A DNA stretch of 64,000 bases from Micromonospora costi. Lineage in GTDB: Bacteria > Actinomycetota > Actinomycetes > Mycobacteriales > Micromonosporaceae. A model generated the notes under the pieces. That model had not been told where the DNA came from. It saw nothing but the letters and a program-made list of their open reading frames with translations, and searched no databases. The translations under genes were made by a program, and so were the position numbers. Below are positions 51,324 through 61,291 of the stretch, piece after piece. Positions within the stretch are counted from its first letter, which is position 1. Every line of letters starts with the position of its first letter. The DNA lies in assembly GCF_003626655.1 (NCBI RefSeq), contig NZ_RBAN01000003.1, forward strand, positions 682,001-746,000, read 5' to 3'.

Positions 51324-54161
51324 TCAGGCCCGTTCGGTCCGGCCGGCGGGGCGGCGCTCCGGCGCGGCCTGGCGGGGCGCCGGGCGCGCCGCAGCGGCGG
51401 TGAACCGCGTGGAGTCGGCCGCCAGGTCGGGGTGTTCGACGGCCAGCGCGACCTCGGCCGCCTCCTCCAGGCTCAGCTCGGCGCCCTCGCCGTACGCGTC
51501 GTCGAACGCCACGTCGCCCAACCGCCCGCGCAGCGCGGCCTGCTGCTCCGCCCAGTACCCGTCGTAGATCCCGGGCGTGCAGCGCAGGTTGGCGCCGGTG
51601 GCCTGGGCCGCGCCGAACAGCCGCGCGGCGAGGACCTCGTCGCCCCCGGCGGCGCACCGCACCGCGATGGCGTTCAGGGTGTCGCAGGCGCGGCCGTGGA
51701 ACCCGTGGCTCATCCGCGACCGCAGCGCCACCAGCAGGTGTTCGTGCGCCGCGACGACGTCGCCGCGGGCCAGCGCGACCATGCCGAGCAGCATGTCGAC
51801 CGAACGCCGGCCGCGCTCGACCGGGCGGGCGGCCTCGACCGGGCGGGCCGCCCCGAGCAGTTCCGCGGCCTCGTCGAGCGCGCCGCGCCGCCAGAGCAGC
51901 TCGGCCAGGCTGTAGACGGCGAGCAGCGCGTCACCGAGCACGTCCTCGCTGTGTGCCCAGTCGATGACCTCCCGGCAGACCCGCTCGGCCTCCGTGAACT
52001 GTCCCATGTCGACGAGCGGCGCGGCCCGGCCGGCCAGCACCCGCGCCAGCAGGCCGGCGTCGCCCGCCTGCCGGGCCGCCGCCTCCGCCCGCTGCGAGTA
52101 GCGCAGCTCCTCGGCGAACTCGCCGTCCGCGCCGGCGTGCAGCGAATGCATGTGGTACGCCGCCGCCAGCTCGGCCTCCGGGATCCGCTCACCGGTCTCG
52201 GCGATACGCCCGTAGAGCCGGAACAGCCAGAGCCGCCCCTCGCGGGCCAGGCCGCGCTCCCGCCACCACTGGTCCAGGCCGCCGGCCAGCCGCAGGCCGG
52301 CCCCCGCACTGCCGCCCGTGGTGCACCAGCGCAACGCCGCCCGCAACTCACCGGCGAGCGGGTCGAGGGCGTACAGGGAGACGGTGACGGGCCGGCCGTC
52401 CGCGCCCAGGTGCGCCCGGTCCAGGGCGTGCGCCGACCAGGCCACGTGCCGGTCCCGGGCCGCCTGCTCCTCGCCGGCCTCGGCGAGCCGCCGCGCCGCG
52501 TACGCCCGGATGGGGTCGAGCATCCGGTAGGTGCTGCCGGACGCGTGCGGCTCGGCCAGCACCATCGACTTGTCCACGAGCACCGACAGCGGGTCGAGCG
52601 GGTCGTCGCCGAGCAGCCACTCCACCGTCGCCAGGTCGACGGGGCCCGCGAACACCGACAGCCAACGCAGCAGCCGGGCGGCCCGCGGCCCGAGGGTCCG
52701 GTAGGACCAGGTGACGGTCGCCTGCATGGTGAGGTGCCGCTCGGTGGCGGACCGCTGCACCGCCCGCGTGGCCGCGGTCGGCGGGGAGGCTCCCGCCGCG
52801 GCGGCGACCAGGTCGACGGTGTCCTGCTGGTTGCCCATCCAGCCCCGGTCCACGGGCGGCGGCTCCGGGTCGTCCCGCCCGGCGTCGAGGGTGCCGAGCA
52901 CGTCGTCGAGGCGTTCCGCGAGCTGACCGACCGAGAGCACCCGCAGCCGGGCCGCCGCCAGCTCGATGGCGAGCGGAAGGCCGTCCAGCCGCTGCACCAC
53001 CCGGCGCAGGTCGGCGGACTCGGCCGGGTCCGGCTGCCGGCCGCCCCGCGCCGCCGCCGTCCGGTCGAGCAGCAGGGCCACCGCGTCGCTCTCGCCGCCG
53101 TTCACGACGGGATCGACCGAGAGCGGCGGGATCCGCCACACCACCTCGCCGGGCAGCCCGAACGACTCCCGGGTGGTGGCCAGCACCCGCACCCCGCGAC
53201 CGCCGGCGAGCAGGCGGGAGATCACCTCGGCGGACGCGGCGGGCTGGGCGTCGCAGGTGTCCAGGAGGACGAGCATCCGGCGGGCGGCCGCGTACTCCAC
53301 GAGGGTGTCCACCATCGGGCGGCCCGGCTCGGGACGCAGGCCGAGCACGGCCGCGATCTCGAACGCCACCAGCCCGGGGTCGGTCACCGCGGCGATGTCG
53401 ACGAACCAGACCCCGTCCGGGTACGCCTCGACCACCCCGGACGCCAGCTCCACCGCGAGCCGGGTCTTCCCCGCGCCACCCGCCCCGAGCACGGTGACCA
53501 GCCGGTGCTCCTCCACGAGCCGGCGCAGCTCGGCCCGCTCCGCCTCCCGGCCCACGAACGAGGTGACCTGGGTGGGCAGGTTGTGCGCCACCGCGTCGGC
53601 CGTACGCGGGCGCGGGAACTGCCGCTCCAGGCCCGGCGCGACCAGCTGGAAGAGCCGCTCCCGGTCGTCGAACCCGCGCAGCCGGTGCAGCCCGAGGTCG
53701 AGCAGGGACGCCCCGTCCGGCAGCGGGTCGGCCCGCCGGGCCGTGGACGCCGAGCAGAGCACCTGACCGCCGTGCGCGGCGGCGGCCACCCGGGCGGCCC
53801 GGTGCACCTCGGGGCTCGCGTACTCGCCGTCGCGGGGTTCGGCGTACCCGGTGTGCAGGCCCATGCGCACCCGCGGCGCCGCCTCGGCCGTGGGCCACTC
53901 GTGGTCGGCCAGTGCCCGCTGGGCGGTGAGGCAGGCGGTCAGCGCCGCCGTCGCGTCGGCGAACGCGAGGAAGAACGAGTCGCCCTCGGTCAGCAGCTCC
54001 GCGCCGCCGGTACCGGCGAGCGTCCGGCGCAGCAGCCGGCGGTGCTCACGCAGCACCGGGCGGTAGCCGGGACCGAGCAGCTGGGCCAGCCGGGTCGAGC
54101 CCTCGATGTCGGTGAAGACGAAGGTCACCCATCCGGTCGGGAGCTGGATCCGTGCCGCCAT
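51324..54161 (-). CDS. Cyclase-like/AAA-ATPase/TPR signalling protein
   Basis: 945 aa. Residues 1-180: class III nucleotidyl cyclase-like domain, with FVFTDIEGST (Asp18) and EGDSFFLAF as metal sites, but His in the YASPEVHRAARV position where Asn is standard. About 215-530: NB-ARC/STAND ATPase with VTVLGAGGAGKTRLA and LDTCDAQP, interrupted by a low-complexity insert. The remainder is a winged-helix/TPR region. Such proteins couple ligand sensing to gene control or second messengers. The ATG at 54161 follows GGAGG; an upstream ATG at 54221 lacks this. Confidence 0.85.
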   Translation of the reverse strand: MAARIQLPTGWVTFVFTDIEGSTRLAQLLGPGYRPVLREHRRLLRRTLAGTGGAELLTEGDSFFLAFADATAALTACLTAQRALADHEWPTAEAAPRVRMGLHTGYAEPRDGEYASPEVHRAARVAAAAHGGQVLCSASTARRADPLPDGASLLDLGLHRLRGFDDRERLFQLVAPGLERQFPRPRTADAVAHNLPTQVTSFVGREAERAELRRLVEEHRLVTVLGAGGAGKTRLAVELASGVVEAYPDGVWFVDIAAVTDPGLVAFEIAAVLGLRPEPGRPMVDTLVEYAAARRMLVLLDTCDAQPAASAEVISRLLAGGRGVRVLATTRESFGLPGEVVWRIPPLSVDPVVNGGESDAVALLLDRTAAARGGRQPDPAESADLRRVVQRLDGLPLAIELAAARLRVLSVGQLAERLDDVLGTLDAGRDDPEPPPVDRGWMGNQQDTVDLVAAAAGASPPTAATRAVQRSATERHLTMQATVTWSYRTLGPRAARLLRWLSVFAGPVDLATVEWLLGDDPLDPLSVLVDKSMVLAEPHASGSTYRMLDPIRAYAARRLAEAGEEQAARDRHVAWSAHALDRAHLGADGRPVTVSLYALDPLAGELRAALRWCTTGGSAGAGLRLAGGLDQWWRERGLAREGRLWLFRLYGRIAETGERIPEAELAAAYHMHSLHAGADGEFAEELRYSQRAEAAARQAGDAGLLARVLAGRAAPLVDMGQFTEAERVCREVIDWAHSEDVLGDALLAVYSLAELLWRRGALDEAAELLGAARPVEAARPVERGRRSVDMLLGMVALARGDVVAAHEHLLVALRSRMSHGFHGRACDTLNAIAVRCAAGGDEVLAARLFGAAQATGANLRCTPGIYDGYWAEQQAALRGRLGDVAFDDAYGEGAELSLEEAAEVALAVEHPDLAADSTRFTAAAARPAPRQAAPERRPAGRTERA

Positions 54162-54337
54162 GCGTCGAACCTCCGCCCGTGACGTCGGACTCATGCTGCC
54201 CGAAGCGGAGCGGTCACACATCGTGAGAACGGCCGGCCGGGCTCGGACTCAAGGTGCCACTCGGCATCGCACGGGGCAAGGTCCGCCCGCCGCTCGGTGG
54301 GTCGACGGAGGCCCGCCGGAGGGGGCGACGGGCCGGC

Positions 54338-54559
54338 TCAGCAGCCGCAGGCGCCGCCGCAGCAGCCGCCGCCGGCGGGCGCCGTGCCGCCACCGCCCGG
54401 GCCGCCGCCGGTGCGGCCGGTGACCGCGACCGTGGAGAGCAGTTTCACCGTGTCCAGGTGGCCCTGCGGGCAGGCGGCCGGGTCGCCCGCCTGGACCATC
54501 GGGCGGTTGACCTCGAACGTGTCGCCGCAGGCGCGGCAGCGGAACTCGTACCGGGGCAT
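54338..54559 (-). CDS. FmdB-type zinc ribbon protein
   Basis: 73 aa. MPRYEFRCRACGDTFEV is the FmdB zinc-ribbon start; C8, C11, C30 and H34 are likely zinc ligands. The C-terminus is a Gly-rich stretch ending GGGCCGGACGC, a second cysteine cluster. Putative regulatory or metal-binding role; function unknown. Confidence 0.82.
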   Translation of the reverse strand: MPRYEFRCRACGDTFEVNRPMVQAGDPAACPQGHLDTVKLLSTVAVTGRTGGGPGGGGTAPAGGGCCGGACGC

Positions 54560-54585
54560 GGCATCAGGGTACGTCCGGGCCTGAC

Positions 54586-56148
54586 GTGCCGGGAGTGATG
54601 GGTGATACTCGACGGGTGGTGGACGGCGAGGACAGATCGACCCTTCGACCCCTACGACCGGCCGCGCCGCTCGACGGGCCGCTCGCCGAGTCGGGCGCGG
54701 CGCCCGATCCGGCATCGCGCCTGCCCCGGCCACGCCGCCCCTGGCTGCGATCCGAGGCGCCGGCCGAGCCCGCCCCCGCCGAGCCGGCGACGGACGCCAC
54801 GAGGGACGCCGCCGCGACCGGCGCGGGGTCCACGACGGACGCCGACACGACGGCCGGGGACGCACCGGACGGCCCGAAGCCCGACGCCGGAGAGGTGACC
54901 GACCCGGCCACGACGAGCGAGGCCAGGCAGGACGGCGACACCGGGCCGGCGGTCGGCGCGACGCCAGGGGCCGACGCGGAGCCCGCGCCCGGGGCGGGCG
55001 GCACGGCGGCGAACGCCGGTACCGACGCGACGACGAAGACCGACACCGACCCGGCGCCGGACGCGACGAGGATCGATCCGCTGGCCGGAGGCGATGCCGA
55101 CCCGGCCGCCGGTGACGCCGCCAAGAGCGGCGGCACGGGGGCGGTGGGTGGCGACGCGACGCCGGCCCCGGCGGTCGGTGCCGCCGTCGTGCCCGAGGCC
55201 CGGTCCCGGCGGCACCGGGTGCCGTTCGCCCACGCCGTACGACTCGGCCCCCGCGGGGCCGCTGTCGCCGCCGCCCGGGCCACCCGGGCCTGGTCCCGCC
55301 GGCCCAGCGGCCGGCTCACCCTGCCCGGAGTCTTCCTGTTCGCCCTGGTCGCGGCGACCGCTGCGGCGGGCGCGCTGGTCGTACCGGCGGCGATCCGCTC
55401 GCCGCGCCCCGTCGCGATCGACGCCACCGCGGAGCCGTCCGCCCCGCCGGCCGGGCTGCCGACGGACATGCTGCCGTCGACGGCGCCGTCCGGGTTGCCC
55501 GGCGTCGCCGTACCCACCACCGCTCCGCCCACCGGCGTGCCACCGACCGGGCCCGTGACCACCCCGCTGGGCGGCCGGCCGTCGGACGCGCTCGCCGGCT
55601 GGGCCAGCCAGGTCGGCCCCAAGGTCGGCATCGCCCCGGTGGCCATGCAGGCGTACGGCTACGCCGAGCTCGTCCTCGCCCAGACCAACCGCAGCTGCGC
55701 GCTGAGCTGGACGACCCTGGCCGCCATCGGCTTCGTCGAGTCGGGCCACGGGCAGGCCAACGGCGCCACGCTGGGCCAGGACGGCCGGGCCACCCCGGAG
55801 ATCATCGGCCTGCCGCTGGACGGGCGGGACGGCCGGATGCGCATCATCGACACCGACCGGGGGGAATTCGACCGGGACGCGACGTTCGATCGTGCCATCG
55901 GGCCCATGCAGTTCATCCCGACCACCTGGAAGGAGATCGGGGCGGACGCGGACAACGACGGCCGGAAGGACCCGCACGACCTGGACGACGCGGCCCTCTC
56001 CGCCGCCAACTACCTGTGCAAGGGTGGCCGCAACCTGAGCATCCCGGCGGACTGGTGGAACGCGATCCTGTCGTACAACGACGTGCGCCGCTACGCCCAG
56101 AAGGTCTTCGATACCGCGAACCAGTACGGACAGGCCAGCCGCACGTGA
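54586..56148 (+). CDS. Membrane-anchored lytic transglycosylase
   Basis: 520 aa. The N-terminal ~240 residues are disordered, rich in Ala/Asp/Pro/Thr, and cytoplasmic; a membrane helix (about 244-266) precedes a Pro-rich linker and an SLT/MltB domain (about 335-510) with catalytic Glu in IGFVESGHGQ (~384), IGPMQFIPTTWKEIG and LSYNDVRRYAQKV. Cleaves peptidoglycan glycan strands from outside. The start is uncertain: GTG 54586 or ATG 54598. Divergent from the zinc-ribbon gene. Confidence 0.85.
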   Translation: MPGVMGDTRRVVDGEDRSTLRPLRPAAPLDGPLAESGAAPDPASRLPRPRRPWLRSEAPAEPAPAEPATDATRDAAATGAGSTTDADTTAGDAPDGPKPDAGEVTDPATTSEARQDGDTGPAVGATPGADAEPAPGAGGTAANAGTDATTKTDTDPAPDATRIDPLAGGDADPAAGDAAKSGGTGAVGGDATPAPAVGAAVVPEARSRRHRVPFAHAVRLGPRGAAVAAARATRAWSRRPSGRLTLPGVFLFALVAATAAAGALVVPAAIRSPRPVAIDATAEPSAPPAGLPTDMLPSTAPSGLPGVAVPTTAPPTGVPPTGPVTTPLGGRPSDALAGWASQVGPKVGIAPVAMQAYGYAELVLAQTNRSCALSWTTLAAIGFVESGHGQANGATLGQDGRATPEIIGLPLDGRDGRMRIIDTDRGEFDRDATFDRAIGPMQFIPTTWKEIGADADNDGRKDPHDLDDAALSAANYLCKGGRNLSIPADWWNAILSYNDVRRYAQKVFDTANQYGQASRT

Positions 56149-56221
56149 AGTGATCGTCCGCATACATTTGGAGAACTGGACACTTCCCCCAGGCTGCCGT
56201 TAGCGGCAAGCTAGACGGGTG

Positions 56222-57238
56222 ATGGTGCGCGAGTGGGACGCGCGGACCGCGTCGTCCGCCGAGATCGCATCGCTGCTGGACACGCTCAATGCGGTCCTCG
56301 CGGCGGACCTGCCGCAGGACCCGCTCTGGCGGGAGCGTTCCCTGCGGGAATACCTCACCGAGGTCATGCCCGGCCAGCGACGGATCTCCTGGGTCGCGCA
56401 GGCCGACCCGGCCTCCGACGGCACGCCCGGCCCGATCCTCGGGCAGGTGCACGTGCTGCTGCTCGGCGACATCGGCGTGCTGGAGGTGCTGGTGCACCCC
56501 TCCGTCCGGCGCACCGGCGTCGGGCGTGACCTCGTGCGGGTGGCCGCGAGGCGGGTCTACCACGAGGGCTTCTCCTCGATCGGCGTCGAGGTGGTCGGTG
56601 ACACGCCAGCCGTGGGCTTCTACGAGTCGCTCGGCTTCACGCGGGAATACGTGGAGACCCGCAGTGTCCTCGATCTGTCCGGGGTGGACTGGCCCGACCT
56701 GGCCGAAATGGCCACGGGCGTCGGCGCCGGCTACCACCTGGAGTTCCACCCGGGCGGCCCGCCGGACGAGCTGCTCGACGCGTACGCCCGGGCGAAGGCC
56801 GAGGTGCGTGACGTCGAGGACGGCGAGCTTCGCCCCAGCTCCTACGACGCCCAGCGCCTGCGGGACAGCCTGAACTGCCTGCACCGGCGCGGCATGAAGC
56901 CGTACATCGTGCTGGCGCTGCACGAGCAGACCGGCGAGGTGGCCGGCCTGACCGAGGTGGTGGTGCCCGCGCAGCACCCCACGCGCGCCGACCAGTACGA
57001 CACGATCGTCGTGCAGGACCACCGCGGCTACGGCATCGACCGGGCGATCAAGGCGCGGATGCTGTTGGAACTGCGCTCGGCCGAGCCCGAGCTGGCCGAG
57101 GTGCAGACCTGGAACGCCCAGGCCAACGAGGCGATGTTGAAGGTCAACGCCGAGCTGGGCTACCAGCCCGACCGCGACTGGTGCGAATACAGCGTCGACG
57201 TGGCCGAGCTGGTCCACCGCCTCGACGCCGCTCGTTGA
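56222..57238 (+). CDS. Tandem GNAT acetyltransferase (mycothiol synthase-like)
   Basis: 338 aa, two GNAT domains. The first has LEVLVHPSVRRTGVGRDLV with the acetyl-CoA loop and GFYESLGFTR; the second has IVVQDHRGYGIDRAIKARML and a terminal NAELGYQPDR. The duplication resembles mycothiol synthase (MshD) and related transferases, but the specific substrate is not readable. ATG at 56222; a GTG at 56219 is in frame. Upstream, a small TGCCG-TTAG-CGGCA inverted repeat sits at 56195-56208. Confidence 0.82.
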   Translation: MVREWDARTASSAEIASLLDTLNAVLAADLPQDPLWRERSLREYLTEVMPGQRRISWVAQADPASDGTPGPILGQVHVLLLGDIGVLEVLVHPSVRRTGVGRDLVRVAARRVYHEGFSSIGVEVVGDTPAVGFYESLGFTREYVETRSVLDLSGVDWPDLAEMATGVGAGYHLEFHPGGPPDELLDAYARAKAEVRDVEDGELRPSSYDAQRLRDSLNCLHRRGMKPYIVLALHEQTGEVAGLTEVVVPAQHPTRADQYDTIVVQDHRGYGIDRAIKARMLLELRSAEPELAEVQTWNAQANEAMLKVNAELGYQPDRDWCEYSVDVAELVHRLDAAR

Positions 57239-57336
57239 GACGGGAAGTTCACGATTCCGACCGGCGGGGGATGGACGACGGTCAACAGGCACCCTTAACG
57301 TGCGTTAGTTCACCGTCCGCCCATCGTGGAGGCCCC

Positions 57337-60300
57337 ATGCGCCCGCGCCGCACCCTCGCCGCGCTCGCGACCGCCGCCGCCGTCACCGCCTCGGCCATCG
57401 GCGTCACACCCAGCGCGGCCAGCGCCGCGCCCACCGACCTCTTCATATCCGAGTACGTCGAAGGCACGTCGAACAACAAGGCGCTCGAGCTGTTCAACGG
57501 CACGGGAGCGCCCGTCGACCTGGCCGCCGGCGGCTACCAGCTCCAGCTCTACTTCAACGGCTCCACCTCGGCCACCAGCTTCCCGCTGACCGGCACGGTC
57601 GCTCCCGGCGACGTGTTCGTGTTCGCGTCGGCCTCGGCCGCGCCGGCGATCCTCGCCCAGGCCGACCAGACGAGCAGCGCCGGCCTGTTCAACGGCGACG
57701 ACGCCATCGTGCTGCGCCGGGGCGCCGCCGTGCTGGACTCGGTCGGTCAGGTCGGCGTCGACCCGGGCGCCGAGTGGGGCTCGGGCCTCACCAGCACCGC
57801 CGACAACACGCTGCGACGGTTGCCGTCGGTGGCCGCCGGCGACACGGACCCGTCCGACGCGTTCGACGCGGCCGCGCAGTGGACGGGACACGCGACGGAC
57901 ACGTTCGACGGCCTCGGCGCGCACAGCGTCGACGGCGGCGGACCGGTCGACGCGCCCGCCACGGTGACGTGCGGCGGAGCCCTCGTCACCCCGGCCGGCA
58001 CGGCGGCGACCCGCGAGGTCACGGCCACCGACCCGGACGACACGATCGTCGACCTGGCGGTCACCGGGGTCAGCCCGGCGCCGGCCACCGGCTCGATCAG
58101 CCGGACGGCCGTCACCCCGGCCGACGCGGTGGGCGGCACCGCCCGGGCTACCGTCGGCACGAGCGCCGACCTGGCCGCCGGGGCGTACACCGTGACGCTG
58201 ACGGCCACCGACGCCGACGGCGCGACCGCGACCTGCACCCTCCCGGTGCAGGTGACGCGGGAGCTGACGGTCGGTGAGGTGCAGGGTCCGACGTCCGACG
58301 GCGAGTCCGGCGCGGCCGACCGGTCGCCCCTCGCGCCGGCGAGCGGCAACGGTACGAGCAGCACGCTGTACGACGTCCGGGGCGTGATCACCCAGCTCAC
58401 CCTGGCCCGCACCTCGGCCGGGGAGGACCAGCACGGCTTCTTCCTTCAGAGCCGGCGTGACGCCACCGACGGCGACCCGACCAGCTCGGACGGGATCTTC
58501 GTGTTCATGGGCGCGTTCACCTCGCTGATCGGCGGCTACGTGCCGACGGTCGGCGACGAGGTGGTGCTCCGCGCCCGCGTGTCGGAGTACTACAACATGA
58601 CCCAGCTCTCCAGCGCCTCGCTGGTCCGCAGGCTGGCCTCCGGTGTGGACGTGAACACCGCGGTCGAGGTGACCGACGCGGCGCCGCCGGCCGACCTGGC
58701 CGCCGCGGGCCGCTTCTGGGAGCGGCACGAGGGCGCGCGGCTGCGCGTACGCTCGGGCAGCGGCGCGGTGAGCGGGCGGGACGTCTTCGCCTCCACCGCC
58801 GACGCGGAGGTCTGGGTCATCGACCGGGACGACCCGCTGCTCGACCGCGCCGACCCGTACGCCCGCCGGGTCTTCCGTGACGCGCACCCGCTGGACAACG
58901 ACCCGACCCGCGTCTTCGACGACGGCAACGGCCAGCGCGTGCTGCTGGGCAGCATGGGCGTCAAGGCCACCACCGGGGACAGCGGCGCGCTGATCCCGCC
59001 GGCCCGCACCTTCGACATCGTGGGGCAGGACGCCTTCGGCGGGGTCTACTACTCGTTCGAGAAGTACGGCGTGCAGGTGGAGCAGATCCAGTTCGCGGCG
59101 GGCGCGGACCCGTCGAAGAACAACCCGCCGAAGCCGGCGGACCGGTCCGAGGAGTTCGCCGTCGCGACCTACAACGTGGAGAACCTCTACGACTTCCGCG
59201 ACGACCCGTTCGACGGCTGCGACTTCACCGGCAACCCGGGCTGTACCGGCGTCCGGCCGCCGTTCGACTACGTGCCCGCCGACGAGGCCGACTACCGCGA
59301 GCACCTCACCTCGCTCGCCGACCAGATCGTCACCGACCTGCACGCCCCGGACCTGATCCTCGTGCAGGAGGCCGAGGACCAGGACATCTGCTCGGTCTCC
59401 GGCGGCGCGCTGGCCTGCGGCAGCACCGACAACGCCGACGGCGCGCCGGACACCATCCAGGAGCTGGCGCTCGCGGTGGCGGCGGCAGGTGGCCCGGCGT
59501 ACGCCGCCGCGTACGACCGCACGGGCGCGGACGCCCGCGGCATCACGGCGGCGTTCCTCTACCGGACGGACCGGGTGCGCCTGGCTCCGGCGGCCGCCGA
59601 CGACCCGGTGCTCGGGTCGGCGCCGGCCGTGCAGTACCGGGCGGCGGGGCTGCCGGCCAACGCGGACGTGCAGAACCCGAAGGCGCTCAACGCCCTGCTC
59701 CCGTCGGACGTGGACACCTCGACTGGCCAGGATGGCACGAATGTGTTCACGCGCGCGCCGCAGGTCGGCAAGTTCAGCGTGGCCGCGGCGCCGGGGTCGA
59801 CCGAGCGGTTCACCCTGTGGGCGGTCAGCAACCACTACTCGTCTGGGCCGGACAGCCGGGTCGGGCAGCGGCGGGAGCAGGCCGCGTACGGCGCCGCGAT
59901 CGTGACGGCGATCGAGGCGGCGGACGCGGACGCCCGCGTGGTGTACGGCGGTGACCTGAACGTGTTCCCGCGTCCGGACGACCCGATCGCCACCGCCGCC
60001 CAGCCCACCCCGTCGGACCAGCTGGCCCCGCTCTACGCGGCCGGGCTGCACAACCTGTGGGAGGACCTGGCGGCCGAGGTGCCGTCGTCGGCGTACTCGT
60101 ACAGCTTCGAGGGGCAGGCGCAGACGCTGGACCACCTCTTCGTCAACGACGCCCTGCACCGGGACCTCGTGCAGGTCCGGGCGGCGCACATCAACGCCGA
60201 CTGGCCGGCCGAGCACACCGGCGACGGGTCGCGCGGGTCGAGTGACCACGACCCGCAGGTGGCGCGGTTCCAGTCCCGCGCCGCGCTGAGCGTCGCGGAC

Positions 60301-60612
60301 GTGTCGGTGGTCGAGGGGGACAAGGGCGAGCGGGAGCTCACCTTCACCGTTTCGGTGTCCCGGCCGCTGTCGCAGCCGGTGCTGGTCTGCGCCGCCACGT
60401 ACGGCACCACGGCGCAGGCGGGGTCGGACTACGAGCCGTACGTCGGTTGCAAGGTGCTGGCGGCCGGCCAGGCCTCGCTGGCGTTCCCGGTGACCGTTCG
60501 CGGTGACCGGAAGCGGGAGACGGATGAGCAGCTGACGCTGCTGGTCGCCGGCATCCCCGGCCTCCGGCTGGTCGACCCGCTCGCGACCGGCACGATCCGC
60601 GACGACGACTGA
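57337..60612 (+). CDS. Secreted ExeM/NucH-type nuclease, lamin-tail and Calx-beta domains
   Basis: 1091 aa. Signal peptide about 1-31; lamin-tail domain about 32-150 (LFISEYVEGTSNNKALELFN); a beta-sandwich region; an OB-fold-like ExeM part; an endonuclease/exonuclease/phosphatase domain from about 605 (ATYNVENLYDF, GGDLNVFPRP ~870, GSSDHDPQVARF ~967); a terminal Calx-beta domain from about 985. It degrades extracellular DNA. ATG at 57337 with GGAGG upstream. Isolated gene, followed by a terminator. Confidence 0.92.
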   Translation: MRPRRTLAALATAAAVTASAIGVTPSAASAAPTDLFISEYVEGTSNNKALELFNGTGAPVDLAAGGYQLQLYFNGSTSATSFPLTGTVAPGDVFVFASASAAPAILAQADQTSSAGLFNGDDAIVLRRGAAVLDSVGQVGVDPGAEWGSGLTSTADNTLRRLPSVAAGDTDPSDAFDAAAQWTGHATDTFDGLGAHSVDGGGPVDAPATVTCGGALVTPAGTAATREVTATDPDDTIVDLAVTGVSPAPATGSISRTAVTPADAVGGTARATVGTSADLAAGAYTVTLTATDADGATATCTLPVQVTRELTVGEVQGPTSDGESGAADRSPLAPASGNGTSSTLYDVRGVITQLTLARTSAGEDQHGFFLQSRRDATDGDPTSSDGIFVFMGAFTSLIGGYVPTVGDEVVLRARVSEYYNMTQLSSASLVRRLASGVDVNTAVEVTDAAPPADLAAAGRFWERHEGARLRVRSGSGAVSGRDVFASTADAEVWVIDRDDPLLDRADPYARRVFRDAHPLDNDPTRVFDDGNGQRVLLGSMGVKATTGDSGALIPPARTFDIVGQDAFGGVYYSFEKYGVQVEQIQFAAGADPSKNNPPKPADRSEEFAVATYNVENLYDFRDDPFDGCDFTGNPGCTGVRPPFDYVPADEADYREHLTSLADQIVTDLHAPDLILVQEAEDQDICSVSGGALACGSTDNADGAPDTIQELALAVAAAGGPAYAAAYDRTGADARGITAAFLYRTDRVRLAPAAADDPVLGSAPAVQYRAAGLPANADVQNPKALNALLPSDVDTSTGQDGTNVFTRAPQVGKFSVAAAPGSTERFTLWAVSNHYSSGPDSRVGQRREQAAYGAAIVTAIEAADADARVVYGGDLNVFPRPDDPIATAAQPTPSDQLAPLYAAGLHNLWEDLAAEVPSSAYSYSFEGQAQTLDHLFVNDALHRDLVQVRAAHINADWPAEHTGDGSRGSSDHDPQVARFQSRAALSVADVSVVEGDKGERELTFTVSVSRPLSQPVLVCAATYGTTAQAGSDYEPYVGCKVLAAGQASLAFPVTVRGDRKRETDEQLTLLVAGIPGLRLVDPLATGTIRDDD

Positions 60613-60630
60613 GCGTACGAGCGTTCCACG

Positions 60631-60666
60631 GCGGCCCGCCGATCCGCGACCGGATCGGCGGGCCGC
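60631..60666 (+). terminator. Hairpin terminator after nuclease gene
   Basis: GCGGCCCGCCGATCCG (60631-60646) pairs perfectly with 60651-60666 over CGAC, 19 bases after the stop. Confidence 0.85.
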
Positions 60667-60712
60667 CCGCGTTGGGCCGAGACCGTCGGGAGTCACGCCC
60701 TCCCGACTGGCC

Positions 60713-61291
60713 TCAGTCTCCGCGCCACCGCCGGGGCGGCGGGGGTACGTCCCGGTACTTGGCCACCCGCACCTCCCACTGGCTGCGCCGCCGCATCGCG
60801 TCACGGACCCTCCGGTCGCGGTAGAACGTCTCGGGCGGGCGGGCGAGCCCGTAGATGTCCGCCCACCACTCCCCCGGCTCCGGGTCGAGGATCGTGTCGA
60901 GGTGGGACGGGTAGCGGCGGTCCGCCCCGTCGCGGGCATCCTCCCGGTCCCGCATCGGCCGGAGCACACGGCCGAACTCGTCGACCACGGCCAGGCGGTA
61001 GCCCGCCACGCCGATGATGCGCCGGAGCAGCGCGATGCTCGGCACCATCCGGCCGGCTTCGATCCGGCCAACGGTGGCGTGGTTCACGCCGGCCCAGCGG
61101 GCCAACTCCCGCTGGCTGAGGTCGGCCCGACGCCGCACCGCCCGCACGATGCCTGCCGCCGGCCAGGGCACGTCGAACGGCTTGGTGAGCAGCACCGGCG
61201 GCTCGGACGGCGGGGCGACCGGCCCGGGGTCGGTCGGTTCGCCGTCCGGCTCGGGGTCGTCGGCGTCTCGCGGACTCGGCGGAACACTCAT
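60713..61291 (-). CDS. XRE-type helix-turn-helix DNA-binding protein
   Basis: 192 aa. A Pro/Asp-rich disordered start (1-35) precedes an HTH at about 57-78 (LSQRELARWAGVNHATVGRI). The C-terminal half has WWADIYGLARPPETFYRDRR and an Arg-rich tail. The ATG at 61291 is chosen; longer upstream frames lack family character. It probably regulates an unknown neighbour. Confidence 0.8.
   Translation of the reverse strand: MSVPPSPRDADDPEPDGEPTDPGPVAPPSEPPVLLTKPFDVPWPAAGIVRAVRRRADLSQRELARWAGVNHATVGRIEAGRMVPSIALLRRIIGVAGYRLAVVDEFGRVLRPMRDREDARDGADRRYPSHLDTILDPEPGEWWADIYGLARPPETFYRDRRVRDAMRRRSQWEVRVAKYRDVPPPPRRWRGD

Noticed and set aside
57181-57336. Earlier start of the nuclease
   Set aside because: It overlaps the GNAT gene and would bury the clear signal peptide that begins at 57337.
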